DNA of 64,000 nt from an uncultured SAR86 cluster bacterium (GTDB taxonomy: Bacteria; Pseudomonadota; Gammaproteobacteria; Magnimaribacterales; TMED112). The notes below the pieces were generated by a model. It had not been told where the DNA came from. It ran no database searches and saw only the letters and a list, made by a program, of their open reading frames with translations. The DNA lies in contig CACLXU010000002.1 in assembly GCA_902610995.1 (NCBI GenBank), forward strand, positions 1-64,000. The letters run 5' to 3'. How positions within the stretch are numbered: position 1 is the first letter of the stretch; each line of letters opens with the position of its first letter. Both the position numbers and the translations under genes were made by a program. This document shows, piece by piece, positions 18,493-28,529 of this stretch.

Positions 18493-19788
18493 TTAATCAA
18501 AAAAAACTTTTGGTGCAATTATTCCTTCCGGATCAATTGATTTTTTAAGGGTTTTCAGCAATTCCAGTTTCTGCTTATACTGAGGAAATTCATTCCATAT
18601 CTCTTTTTTTCGTTTTCCAATTCCATGTTCAGCGCTGGGTGACCCTCCAAATGATTTAAGAATGTCATAAACCTCTGTTAGTTGATCTTTTGAGTTATCG
18701 TCAAAAATAATATTCAGGTGAATATTGCCATCACCAAGGTGGCCAAAATTGAAAACTTTTGCATGTGAAATTTTTCTATCAATTTCAGCCATGAACTTCT
18801 CAGTTAATAATTTATCAATACAAAAATCAAATTTTTCTGCTCCCATTTCAGATAATTTAACTGGCAAAAGCTCTCTTCGATCCCAGAAATTTTTGACTTG
18901 CCGAGAATTTAATAAACTTATATTTTCCATCCTCTCTGAGCAATGCTCTAAGAAGTTTTCAATCTCATCTTTTGAGTCGGAGTTTAGTTCAATAAGAATT
19001 TCGTATTTAGATTTTGCATTGCCATCTAGTAAGTGTTGGGAATTAAAGTCAAGAAACTCTACAGCTGTAATCATTTTTGATGGCTCTTTAAGTAACTCAT
19101 AAACCTCAAACAAATTATTAGTATGTAAGATTACTGATTCTGAGAACTTAGGTATTGGATAAGTTTTAAACGTCACATCAATAATAAAACCAAAAATCCC
19201 CTCTGATCCAATAAAAAGCTCCATGAGGTTAGGTCCAGTTGCGTCCTTGTCAGCAGTTTTACCAAGCTCAACAATTTCACCACCTGGCAGAACAACTGTC
19301 ATATTCTGCACGTGATTTCTCGTTGCACCATACCCAATAAACTTAGCTCCAGCAGCATTCGTTGCTACGTTTCCGCCTATCATCGAGGAAGAAGTAGCTG
19401 AAAACTCAATCGGAAGAATTCTTTTTTTCTCGCTCGCAATATTTTTTGCGTTATCTGTAACAACCCCAGCCTGACATTTCAAGAGATCATCAGCTACCCA
19501 TGAAATTTCATTGAGGTTTTTCATATTTACCACGATTTCTTTACAAACTGCAGTGGCGCCTCCACACAGACCAGTTCTACCTCCAGATGGAAGTAATTTT
19601 AAATTATGATCTTTAGCAAAATTTAAGATATCTTGGACATCTTTCGTATTTTCTGGGAAAAAGATTGCTTGAGCGTTCGGACTGATTCCTTTGTACCAAT
19701 CTTGACCAAATTCATTAAGGCTGGCTTCATCATATTTAATTTTTTTGGGGCCAAACTTTCTTTCAAGCTTTTGGTTTATATCATTCAT
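18493..19788 (-). CDS. FAD-binding oxidase (GlcD/D-2-hydroxyacid dehydrogenase type)
   Basis: LLPSGGRTGLCGGATAV, GGNVATNAAGAKFIGYGATRNHV, FGHLGDGNIHLNI, EHGIGKRKK. Confidence 0.9.
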   Translation of the reverse strand: MNDINQKLERKFGPKKIKYDEASLNEFGQDWYKGISPNAQAIFFPENTKDVQDILNFAKDHNLKLLPSGGRTGLCGGATAVCKEIVVNMKNLNEISWVADDLLKCQAGVVTDNAKNIASEKKRILPIEFSATSSSMIGGNVATNAAGAKFIGYGATRNHVQNMTVVLPGGEIVELGKTADKDATGPNLMELFIGSEGIFGFIIDVTFKTYPIPKFSESVILHTNNLFEVYELLKEPSKMITAVEFLDFNSQHLLDGNAKSKYEILIELNSDSKDEIENFLEHCSERMENISLLNSRQVKNFWDRRELLPVKLSEMGAEKFDFCIDKLLTEKFMAEIDRKISHAKVFNFGHLGDGNIHLNIIFDDNSKDQLTEVYDILKSFGGSPSAEHGIGKRKKEIWNEFPQYKQKLELLKTLKKSIDPEGIIAPKVFFD

Positions 19789-20168
19789 TTTTTGAAGACA
19801 AAATAGTTTCTATATAAAAAGACTATTATAAAAGCAAAGGGTGTTGTGATAATTTTTTGGATAAGAATATTTGAAATATTAAAAGATTCTAAAATTGCAA
19901 AAATCAGTGCTGTGATAACAGCACCCATTACTCCTCCAAGAAAATAGGCAGAAAATTCAACCGTTGGTTTACTATCAAGCCAACCTTTAGGAAATACAAA
20001 ATTTTTTGCCAGTACGTAACTAACCAAAGTTCCAGATATATAACAAAAGAATGCAATTAAAGCCCTTTCAATGTCTAAGATAAAATCAAGAATTAACAGC
20101 AGTGTGAAATCAAAAACAAATGCTGCTAAGTTAGTGCCGCCGTATTTTACAATTCTTGGAATTTTCAT
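19785..20168 (-). CDS. GtrA-like family protein
   Basis: 127 aa, four TM segments, KYGGTNLAAFVFDFTLLLIL...LYRNYFVFKK. Confidence 0.75.
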   Translation of the reverse strand: MKIPRIVKYGGTNLAAFVFDFTLLLILDFILDIERALIAFFCYISGTLVSYVLAKNFVFPKGWLDSKPTVEFSAYFLGGVMGAVITALIFAILESFNISNILIQKIITTPFAFIIVFLYRNYFVFKK

Positions 20169-22765
20169 TAGTTATTTATTACTGGAGCAATCACAAGATT
20201 GATTCCATTTACATCAGAACCAGAGACCCTGAAACTACCTCCGGTATAATCTCCCCTTAAATCGCCTGGGCCACATATCCCTTGATCATTAAATGAAAGA
20301 ACGTCACCTAGAGTAGTGCAAGCAAAAACTTCATCATATGTGTCATTTGGCACCTCCCTAATTCTAAAATTTGCAACCCCTTCTTCCATTTGCATAACAT
20401 CACATGGGATGATTTCATTTTCATCATTTACTGCGCATATCCAAAGCTGATCAACAGTAGCTTTTATTTTTTCCTCTCCACTTGAAAATAAAATTGGAAT
20501 AGAAGTTGAAGGCTGTCCGCCAATAAAGTCAAAAATTGCGAGTGCAACATAATTACCATCGGCAAGAGATGATCTATTTAAGTTAACCTTATACGTCCCG
20601 AATCCATTGGCATCAATTTCAATAGCCTCAATATTTATAGATGAGGTTGAATCCTGAATTCTAATATTTGAAACAGAACCTAATCCAGAAAGCTGAAAAT
20701 TTTTTTCACTTAAGGCATAACCTAGAAATAATCTATCTGGTTCGGTAACACTGTAATTTAACATATCTCCAGAAATGCCGGCTTGTATATTTGAAATACC
20801 CTTTGCCATATCCATCAAACCATATCCATAAAAATCATCCTTTCCAGGATTTCCAATATCTTTTGTTAAATTACCAGACCTTAAATACTGTTTTAATTGA
20901 TCATGACTTAAATCAGGCTCTAAATATTTTAATATTGCAAAATATGCTGAAACATGAGGTGCCGCCATAGAAGTGCCATTATAAACTTGGAGCCCTTTAT
21001 ATGATTCACCATCATAAGAAGAGTTCTTAAACGAATAAGCCATAACGCCATCACCACTTCCATTCCCATCTAAATCCTCTGAATTCTGTCCCCCGGGAGC
21101 AGCAATATCTACATAATTATTAAATGAGGAGAAGGATGATCTTCTTTCATCAAACTTTGTTGATGAGACAGAGAAGGAATATTCACAAGATGCTGGAAAT
21201 CTTATTGCAGAATTACCCTCATTCCCTGCTGAAGCAACAACAAAAATTCCATTATTTTTCATGTTTTTAATTTCTTCACAAATAATCTGATTATTTCCAC
21301 CGCCTCCCAAACTCATATTAATAATGTTTACATTTCCATTACTCTCAGAATCATAAACAACTCCTGAGTCATTGTCTTTGCCCTGAATGTAATAAAATGC
21401 TTGAAGCTGATCATAGCTTGAACAGCCACCACCTCTTTCACTTCTATCAGATCCACACACTCTTAGCGGTAAAGCTTGTACGGCTAGACCATTAATTTCG
21501 TTGCCATCATTTTTTGCTGCCATTGTTGTTGCAACATGAGATCCATGACTGCCAAATATTTCACCATCAGACTGAACTGGTTGGAAATCAGGGTCGGTAG
21601 GATCAGAATCCAAACCATCGCCATCAAAAGAGGCATCGGTGTCAGAAACAAAATCATAACCACCTTCCACAAAACTAGAATTTTGAAATGCCAAAGAATC
21701 TGAAGTTGGAGCACCAGAGTCCAGTACGGCCACAACTATGTTTTTAGTATCCTGACCAATAATGTTTAATGCCTCTTCTGCTTTAATTTGTCTAAGATTC
21801 CACTGGTATTCCTCATAAAAAGGATCAGGGCTAAATGGAATGGGATCAGCGTCGGGATAATAGATATGATTTAAATCTATAAGCCAATTTGGAAATTTAT
21901 TCTTCAAGAATTGATTAATTTTATTTTTTTTAATTGACTCTAAAACTAAATTAGAAAGGTAGAATTCCCTTGAGATTATTTCTAATTCAAAGCTCTCGTT
22001 AAAAGCTTCAAAAAAAGCAGATTCATTCAGTCTTGATTTGTTTAATGCATCCAGCGGTTTCTTTAGATTAAAAATACTATTGATTTGTGTAATTTCTTGA
22101 TTTGTTATTTGTGAGCTTAGCTTGTTATTTTGAATTACTAGAAATTCCCCAGTATCATCGGCTGTGTTTGATTTGGTTGCTCTATAAGATTGAAGGCCTT
22201 GCTCAATAGACAGCGAATACTTTGAACCAATTCTATTTTGATTGGCAGTCACGACTAAGTAATAGATACCGCTCCCTGAAAAATTTATATTTTCTTGAGA
22301 ACTAATATTCGCACTGAATTCAAGCGGATTACTTAGTTGATCAGAATCATAAAGAAATAAATCATGATCTGCATTGCTTACAGCTTGGTTTAAGGTAATT
22401 TGAATATTTTCTCCATCAAGTGAGAGGACATAAACGTCTAAAGCGTCGCGTGTTACCTCACCCTCTTCACTTGTATGAGTGCCAGCATAACCAATTATTG
22501 TTGCGGGACTAAATACTGGTTGAGCATTAGAGCTAAGATTATTTGATAAGTAAGAGAAGGCCTTATTTGGAACGTCAGTGTCAATGATTACATCCTGCTC
22601 TAGCGTAACCTGTCCCCTGATATTATATCTTTCTGGCGCTGGGGCTGGTGTAGGGGCTGGAGTAGGACTAGAGGAGTTGTCATCAGATGAACTTGAACCA
22701 CCGCCGCCGCAAGAGCTTAAAAATAATAAAGAGAATACTAACCTGATAATATATTTTGGACTCAT
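20168..22765 (-). CDS. S8 (subtilisin) family serine peptidase, lipoprotein, N-terminal PPC-like domain
   Basis: Lipobox-like LLFLSSCGGGG; catalytic D (VAVLDSGAP), H (GSHGSHVATTMAA), S (NGTSMAAPHVSAY); Pro-Ala-Thr linker. Confidence 0.88.
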   Translation of the reverse strand: MSPKYIIRLVFSLLFLSSCGGGGSSSSDDNSSSPTPAPTPAPAPERYNIRGQVTLEQDVIIDTDVPNKAFSYLSNNLSSNAQPVFSPATIIGYAGTHTSEEGEVTRDALDVYVLSLDGENIQITLNQAVSNADHDLFLYDSDQLSNPLEFSANISSQENINFSGSGIYYLVVTANQNRIGSKYSLSIEQGLQSYRATKSNTADDTGEFLVIQNNKLSSQITNQEITQINSIFNLKKPLDALNKSRLNESAFFEAFNESFELEIISREFYLSNLVLESIKKNKINQFLKNKFPNWLIDLNHIYYPDADPIPFSPDPFYEEYQWNLRQIKAEEALNIIGQDTKNIVVAVLDSGAPTSDSLAFQNSSFVEGGYDFVSDTDASFDGDGLDSDPTDPDFQPVQSDGEIFGSHGSHVATTMAAKNDGNEINGLAVQALPLRVCGSDRSERGGGCSSYDQLQAFYYIQGKDNDSGVVYDSESNGNVNIINMSLGGGGNNQIICEEIKNMKNNGIFVVASAGNEGNSAIRFPASCEYSFSVSSTKFDERRSSFSSFNNYVDIAAPGGQNSEDLDGNGSGDGVMAYSFKNSSYDGESYKGLQVYNGTSMAAPHVSAYFAILKYLEPDLSHDQLKQYLRSGNLTKDIGNPGKDDFYGYGLMDMAKGISNIQAGISGDMLNYSVTEPDRLFLGYALSEKNFQLSGLGSVSNIRIQDSTSSINIEAIEIDANGFGTYKVNLNRSSLADGNYVALAIFDFIGGQPSTSIPILFSSGEEKIKATVDQLWICAVNDENEIIPCDVMQMEEGVANFRIREVPNDTYDEVFACTTLGDVLSFNDQGICGPGDLRGDYTGGSFRVSGSDVNGINLVIAPVINN

Positions 22766-22772
22766 AAAGCTT

Positions 22773-24032
22773 TTAAGCTGCTACTTTTTCAACTTTTTTT
22801 AAAACTGTGCTGATTTTATCTATGCCCCAACTTAACTCCTCTTCTGTGATAATTAGAGGTGGCGCATACCTTATGGTGGTCTCATGAGTCTCTTTACACA
22901 ATATTCCATGGTCCAGACACATCAATGAAAGATCCTTTCCTGAAATATACTTAGGATCAATTTCTACACCCAACCACAAACCTTTCCCTCGTACTTCTTT
23001 AATGATTTTTGAGTTTAGATTCAAAAGAGATTGTTTAAAGTAATCTCCCATTATTCTGCTATTTTCAATAAGGTTATCTTCGTATAGCAGCTCTAATGAA
23101 CGTTTCCCAATTGCAGAAGCAAGTGGATTTCCACCAAATGTTGAACCATGAGAGCCAGGACTCATATTTCTAAGGACCTCTTTTGTTGAAAGAAAACAAG
23201 ATACTGGTATGAAGCCTCCACCTAGCGCCTTGCCAAGTATGAGACCATCAGGCTGCCATTTACATTCATTTACAGCGCAGTCACATCCTGTGCAAGCGTG
23301 CTGAAAAGCAAACAGTTTTCCAGTTCTCCCAAGACCCGATTGAATTTCATCCAAAATCATCAACACATTGTGTTTTGTACAAATCTCTCTGACCTTAGGC
23401 AGATAGTTTTCTGGAGGCACAATTATGCCAGCCTCGCCTTGAATTGGTTCAATCAAGACTGCTGCTGTGTTTTCATTGATAGCATTTTCAATTGAATCTG
23501 CACAACCATACTTAACAGTAATAAAACCTGGGGTAAGCGGACCAAAATCATCTTTTGCATTTCCCTCATCTGAGAAGCTAATGATGGTTGTCGTGCGGCC
23601 ATGAAAATTTCCAGCAGCGACTATAATTTCTGCTGTATTTGGTTTAATTTTTTTTACTCTATAGGCCCATCTTCTTGCGCTCTTAATTGCTGTCTCCACT
23701 GCTTCTGCTCCAGAATTCATTGGTAGTGCCATTTCAAAACCACTTATTTTTGAAAGAGTTTCCAGATATGGTCCAAGCTGATCTGTATGAAATGCCCTTG
23801 AAGTGAGAGAAAGTTTTGCAGATTGTTCGTGGAAAACTTTCAATAATTCTGGATGTGCGTGACCATGACTGACTGCAGAATATCCAGACATCATATCCAG
23901 ATATTTATTATTATTTACATCCCATGCCCAAACACCTTTGGCTTTTGATAAGACTACAGGAAGAGGCTTATAGTTTTCAGCACCATAATTTGACTCTTTC
24001 TTTATATATTTTTTTTGAATATCATCTAACAC
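22773..24032 (-). CDS. rocD: Ornithine--oxo-acid aminotransferase (class III PLP)
   Basis: MNSGAEAVETAIKSARRWAYRVKK, LILDEIQSGLGRTGK-type motif (LMILDEIQSGLGRTGKLFAFQHACTGCDC), HGSTFGGNPLASA. Confidence 0.88.
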   Translation of the reverse strand: MLDDIQKKYIKKESNYGAENYKPLPVVLSKAKGVWAWDVNNNKYLDMMSGYSAVSHGHAHPELLKVFHEQSAKLSLTSRAFHTDQLGPYLETLSKISGFEMALPMNSGAEAVETAIKSARRWAYRVKKIKPNTAEIIVAAGNFHGRTTTIISFSDEGNAKDDFGPLTPGFITVKYGCADSIENAINENTAAVLIEPIQGEAGIIVPPENYLPKVREICTKHNVLMILDEIQSGLGRTGKLFAFQHACTGCDCAVNECKWQPDGLILGKALGGGFIPVSCFLSTKEVLRNMSPGSHGSTFGGNPLASAIGKRSLELLYEDNLIENSRIMGDYFKQSLLNLNSKIIKEVRGKGLWLGVEIDPKYISGKDLSLMCLDHGILCKETHETTIRYAPPLIITEEELSWGIDKISTVLKKVEKVAA

Positions 24033-24075
24033 AAGCGTATTCTAATCAAAATTTGAATCTATAACTAGGAGAAGT

Positions 24076-24972
24076 ATGAAAAGACAATCTACTGATCACA
24101 TTTTCATGATTGAACCAGCTGAATTTTATAGTAATCCTCAAACAGCCGGATCGAATCATTACCAAAAAGAGGATGTTGATGAGGATAAGTCTAATATCTT
24201 AGAAAAGGCAATTTCTGAATTTAGAGCTTTTAGGGATAAACTTGTAGCAGAGGGTGTAAACATTACAACTTTCAAAGGTGATGCTGGTTGTCCGGATCAT
24301 GTCTTTCCTAACTGGTTTACAACTTTTGAAGATGGCACAATGCAAATTTTCCCAATGAAAGCTAAAAATAGAAGATTGGAAAAAAATCCAAGCATGATAA
24401 ATACGTTATCAAGGCATTATGAACTTAGTGATGATCTTAGTCACTTTGAGGATAAAGATACATTTCTTGAATCTACTAGTAGCATGGTATTTGATAGAGT
24501 ACATAACGTTGCATATATTACACTGTCACCCAGAGCAGATGAGACTCTAGCCAGAGAGTGGTGCAAGAAAAATAAATTTTTGCCTATGATCTTTGAGACA
24601 CAAAGTCATACAGGAGGCCCGATATATCATACTGATGTTTTGATGTATGTTGGCACTGGGATGATAGGAATATGTTTAGAGGTAATTACAGAAAAATATC
24701 GAGATCAAGTTGAAAGTATGGTTAAGCAGCACCACGATATAATGGAGATTGAAGCCTCTCAGCTATTATCATTTTGTGGAAATAGTCTGGAAGTTCTAAA
24801 TAAGAAAAATGAGGCATTTCTTGTAATGTCTTCAGAATCTGAAAGTTCATTAACGGACATACAAAGGGAAAAGATTGCCAAGCACTACAAAAAGATTATT
24901 CACTCTGATCTTTCAACTATTGAGAAGTACGGAGGTGGATCAGCTAGATGTATGCTTTCCGAGTTGTTTTAA
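24076..24972 (+). CDS. ctlX: CtlX/DDAH-like amidinotransferase-fold hydrolase (citrulline/arginine-related)
   Basis: MIEPAEFYSNPQTAGSNHYQ, GCPDHVFPNWFTTFEDG, catalytic-type HTGGPIYHTDVLMYVG; divergent to ornithine aminotransferase. Confidence 0.8.
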   Translation: MKRQSTDHIFMIEPAEFYSNPQTAGSNHYQKEDVDEDKSNILEKAISEFRAFRDKLVAEGVNITTFKGDAGCPDHVFPNWFTTFEDGTMQIFPMKAKNRRLEKNPSMINTLSRHYELSDDLSHFEDKDTFLESTSSMVFDRVHNVAYITLSPRADETLAREWCKKNKFLPMIFETQSHTGGPIYHTDVLMYVGTGMIGICLEVITEKYRDQVESMVKQHHDIMEIEASQLLSFCGNSLEVLNKKNEAFLVMSSESESSLTDIQREKIAKHYKKIIHSDLSTIEKYGGGSARCMLSELF

Positions 24973-27032
24973 TCATCAGCAAATTCTAGCTTTAACCTTC
25001 CTTGTCTGCCAATTTCTGCTAACCTAACTTTAATTTTATCTCCTTCATTTACTACGTCAGTTAGATGCTCAAAATCTTGTTTAAATTGTGAAATGTGAAG
25101 CAACCCATCTTTTCCAGGCATAAAAGTAACAAATGCTCCAAATTCAACAACTTTTGCTACAACTCCCTCATATATTTTGCCTTCTTCAGGCTCTGCACAA
25201 AGAAGTTCTATTTGTGCTTTTGCTGCTTCTGCAACTTCTTTATTTTCTCCAAAAACATTTACCTCACCAGAATCTTGTAACTCAATAGTTACACCAAATT
25301 CCTCCTGAAGACCTTTGATAGTTGATCCGCCTTTCCCTATAACCACTTTGACTTTATCTTTGTGCACTTTAAATTTACAGAAGTAAGGCGCTAATCCAGT
25401 TAATTCTTTTGGAGAGGATAAGACCTTATCCATTTCCCCAAGAATATGCATCCTAGCATCTTTTGCCTGTAACAAAGCTTTCTCAAGAATTTCTTCATTA
25501 ATTCCCTCAATCTTGATATCCATTTGCAGTCCTGAGACTCCGCTTTTTGTCCCAGCAACTTTAAAATCCATATCGCCAAGATGGTCCTCATCACCAAGGA
25601 TATCTGTTAGAACTTCATAGCGATCACCATCTTTTACAAGCCCCATGGCCACACCAGCAATATTTTCCTTCACGGGTACGCCAGCAGCCATTAAAGCAAG
25701 ACTTCCTCCACAAACAGAAGCCATAGAGCTTGAGCCATTTGATTCAGTAATCTCACTCACTACCCTAATTGCGTATGGAAATTCTTCTAGACTAGGAACA
25801 GCAAATTGTAGTGAACGCTTTGCTAGGGCTCCATGTCCAATTTCTCTTCTTTTTGGGCCCATTGGAAATCCTAATTCTCCAACGCTGTAGCTTGGAAAAT
25901 TATAATGAAGCATAAAATTGTCTTTTACTTCTCCCGCAAGAGCATCTACTGTTTGAACGTCTCTTCCTGAACCAAGGGTTGCTGTAACAATAGCTTGTGT
26001 TTCGCCCCTAGTAAAAAGTGCTGAACCATGCACAGATGGTAAAAAGTTAGTTTCGATTTCAATATTTCTTACCTCAGTGAGACTTCTTCCATCGATCCTT
26101 CTTTGGTGACCTAAGATGTTCTCTCTAACTATCTCTTTTTCAACTTCTTTAAATTGTTTTAAATAGCTGGCATGCAACTCTTCGTCAAGCCCTTCAAGTA
26201 AATCAAGTTTTACAGCATTAATTTTTTCTCCTCTTTCTTTTTTATCAATTGTGGTGAAAGCATCTTCAAGGCCTTTAGCTGTTTTTTCTTTAACATCTGC
26301 AAATATTTTTTTGTCGTCCTCTTCTGACGGATTGGTAAACTCAGTTCTTTCCGGTAGCACCTCATTTGAAAAGTCATGAATAGCCTTGATCACTGGTTTC
26401 ATCTCTTGATGACCATATAAAATAGCACCAATCATTAAATCCTCACTTAATTCATTAGCATCAGATTCAACCATTAAAACTGCACTTTCTGATCCTGCAA
26501 CTACCATATCTAAATCAGAGTTTTTAAGCTCCTCAAATGATGGGTTTAGAACATATTCATCATTTATGAACCCAACCCTTGCTGCTGCCATAGGTCCCCT
26601 GAAAGGAACGTCAGCTATAGACATTGCGGCAGATGCAGCCATCAATGCAACAACATCTGGTGGATTCTCTTTATCTAATGAAAGAAGCATGCAATTTACT
26701 TGCACTTCATCTCTAAAGAAGTCTGGAAAAAGTGGTCTTAATGGTCTATCTATTAATCTAGATGTTAAGGTTTCAATTTCTGTTGGCTTACCTTCTCTCT
26801 TAAAGTAACCTCCCGGTATTTTACCTGCTGAATAAGTTTTCTCCATGTAGTGCACACTCAATGGAAAGAAATCCCTTCCCTCTGCACTTTGCTTTGTTAC
26901 AACTGCACACATCACAACTGTTCCACCCATTGAAGCAACTACTGATGCTGTTGCTTGTCTAGCAATTTTACCTGTTTCCAAAACAAGTGTTTTTGATCCC
27001 ATTGGGATCTCTTTCTTAATATAATTTTTCAT
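24969..27032 (-). CDS. pnp: Polyribonucleotide nucleotidyltransferase
   Basis: GKIPGGYFKREGKPTEIETLTSRLIDRPLRPLFP; KH and S1 domains at C-terminus. Confidence 0.98.
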   Translation of the reverse strand: MKNYIKKEIPMGSKTLVLETGKIARQATASVVASMGGTVVMCAVVTKQSAEGRDFFPLSVHYMEKTYSAGKIPGGYFKREGKPTEIETLTSRLIDRPLRPLFPDFFRDEVQVNCMLLSLDKENPPDVVALMAASAAMSIADVPFRGPMAAARVGFINDEYVLNPSFEELKNSDLDMVVAGSESAVLMVESDANELSEDLMIGAILYGHQEMKPVIKAIHDFSNEVLPERTEFTNPSEEDDKKIFADVKEKTAKGLEDAFTTIDKKERGEKINAVKLDLLEGLDEELHASYLKQFKEVEKEIVRENILGHQRRIDGRSLTEVRNIEIETNFLPSVHGSALFTRGETQAIVTATLGSGRDVQTVDALAGEVKDNFMLHYNFPSYSVGELGFPMGPKRREIGHGALAKRSLQFAVPSLEEFPYAIRVVSEITESNGSSSMASVCGGSLALMAAGVPVKENIAGVAMGLVKDGDRYEVLTDILGDEDHLGDMDFKVAGTKSGVSGLQMDIKIEGINEEILEKALLQAKDARMHILGEMDKVLSSPKELTGLAPYFCKFKVHKDKVKVVIGKGGSTIKGLQEEFGVTIELQDSGEVNVFGENKEVAEAAKAQIELLCAEPEEGKIYEGVVAKVVEFGAFVTFMPGKDGLLHISQFKQDFEHLTDVVNEGDKIKVRLAEIGRQGRLKLEFADD

Positions 27033-27034
27033 TT

Positions 27035-27304
27035 TTAATCTCTTAGTTTTAAATCTTTTATTATCTTTTCGTAAGAGGAAGGGTCTTTCTTCTTTAGATA
27101 GGAGAGCAATTTTTTTCTATCGCTCACGATTTGGAGTAATCCAGTTCTGGAATGATTATCTTTTTTATGATCTTTAAAGTGTTTTTGCAAGTCCTCTATC
27201 CTTTTTGATAAAAGAGCAATTTGCACAGCAGTGGATCCTGTATCTTTGTCATTACTTCCATATTTTTTAACGATATCAGATGTGCTGCTTTTACTTAAAC
27301 TCAT
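27035..27304 (-). CDS. rpsO: 30S ribosomal protein S15
   Basis: DTGSTAVQIALLSKRIEDLQKHFKDHKKDNHSRTGLLQIVSDRKKLLSYLK. Confidence 0.98.
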   Translation of the reverse strand: MSLSKSSTSDIVKKYGSNDKDTGSTAVQIALLSKRIEDLQKHFKDHKKDNHSRTGLLQIVSDRKKLLSYLKKKDPSSYEKIIKDLKLRD

Positions 27305-27315
27305 TAATATTTCCC

Positions 27316-28185
27316 CTATACTTTATACAATGTTCTAGGAACTAATCCTCTACCTTCTACAAATTCTCCAATTCCTAAAAAATCCTCTTCAAAAAAAACC
27401 GAATGTTTTTTAAATTTTTCATTAATTTCGGCATCAATGCTTAAGCCATTTTGAAATTTTTTTACCTCAGAAGATCTTATTTTTACCTTTGGAAAATCTT
27501 TTAAAATTTCTTCAATGCGCTTAACATACTGCATTTTTTCCCGATTGTCCAAATTTTTTATGATTGGAAATTTTACTGAGTCATCCAAATTCCATGGGCC
27601 AATTGAAGTGCGCTCCAAATCTTTCATTATGCAATTACATTCAATTTTTTTTGCAATATCAACGCCAAGTGTTCTTATATAAGTGCCTTTTGAGCACATT
27701 ACTGATAATGAAAAATATGGGTATTTAAATTCAGTAAGTTCAATATTATAAATTTCCACAGTCGCAGACCTTTGAGGAGTTGGCTTTCCAGCCCTAGCTA
27801 GTTTATACATTGGGGTTCCATCAACTTTCTTTGCAGAAAAAGACGGCGCCATTTGCTCGTATTTACCTATGAATTTTTTAACTGAATTATTTAGTTCATC
27901 TCTAGAAGGATGTTTTTCGTTTTTATGTACAGTTAGCTTCCCTTCTATATCTTGAGTATCTGACGAAACTCCCAAATTGAAGGTTGCATTATAGCCTTTT
28001 ATCTCCGCTGAAAAATACTGTATAAACTTTGTTGATCTGTCAAAAAAAATAGGGAGAAGGCCAGTAGCTATTGGATCAAGGGTGCCAGCATGACCTGCTT
28101 TCTTAAAATTTAACGCTTTTTGAACTTCCCTTAATGCCTGATACGACGAAATTCCCTTTTCCTTATTTAAGAAGATGACGCTCAT
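27316..28185 (-). CDS. truB: tRNA pseudouridine(55) synthase
   Basis: NFKKAGHAGTLDPIATGLLPI, CSKGTYIRTLGVDIA. Confidence 0.96.
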   Translation of the reverse strand: MSVIFLNKEKGISSYQALREVQKALNFKKAGHAGTLDPIATGLLPIFFDRSTKFIQYFSAEIKGYNATFNLGVSSDTQDIEGKLTVHKNEKHPSRDELNNSVKKFIGKYEQMAPSFSAKKVDGTPMYKLARAGKPTPQRSATVEIYNIELTEFKYPYFSLSVMCSKGTYIRTLGVDIAKKIECNCIMKDLERTSIGPWNLDDSVKFPIIKNLDNREKMQYVKRIEEILKDFPKVKIRSSEVKKFQNGLSIDAEINEKFKKHSVFFEEDFLGIGEFVEGRGLVPRTLYKV

Positions 28186-28523
28186 TAGCTAGTATCTTTG
28201 ATCAAGCTATCAATATGTCGAACCTTATCGAGATGTTCATCATAGTAAAATTTAAGTTCGGGCACTCTTTTAAGAGGAAGTATATTTGCAAGCTCTTTCC
28301 TAATTCGCCAAGAATTATCATTAAGGATCCCGACTAGCTCATCATTTGTTTTCTCAGTCTGAAAAGATGAAATAAATACCTTTGCTCCAGATAAGTCACG
28401 AGAAGTATCTACATGGTTCACACTCAAAAAACCAAGGTCGTCTTTGAGGTTTGAATTCTGAATATAGGTTGCTATCTCTTTTTTTAGATTGTCATTGATT
28501 CTGATAATCCTATCTTTAGCCAT
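28185..28523 (-). CDS. rbfA: Ribosome-binding factor A
   Basis: RIRKELANILPLKRVPELKFYYDEHLD; operon position. Confidence 0.93.
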   Translation of the reverse strand: MAKDRIIRINDNLKKEIATYIQNSNLKDDLGFLSVNHVDTSRDLSGAKVFISSFQTEKTNDELVGILNDNSWRIRKELANILPLKRVPELKFYYDEHLDKVRHIDSLIKDTS

Positions 28524-28529
28524 TTATAA

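Noticed and set aside
22600-22720. GGTGTAGGGGCTGG-type short repeats
   Set aside because: Explained by the Pro/Ala/Thr linker and poly-Gly/Ser coding sequence of the S8 peptidase; not a CRISPR or regulatory repeat.
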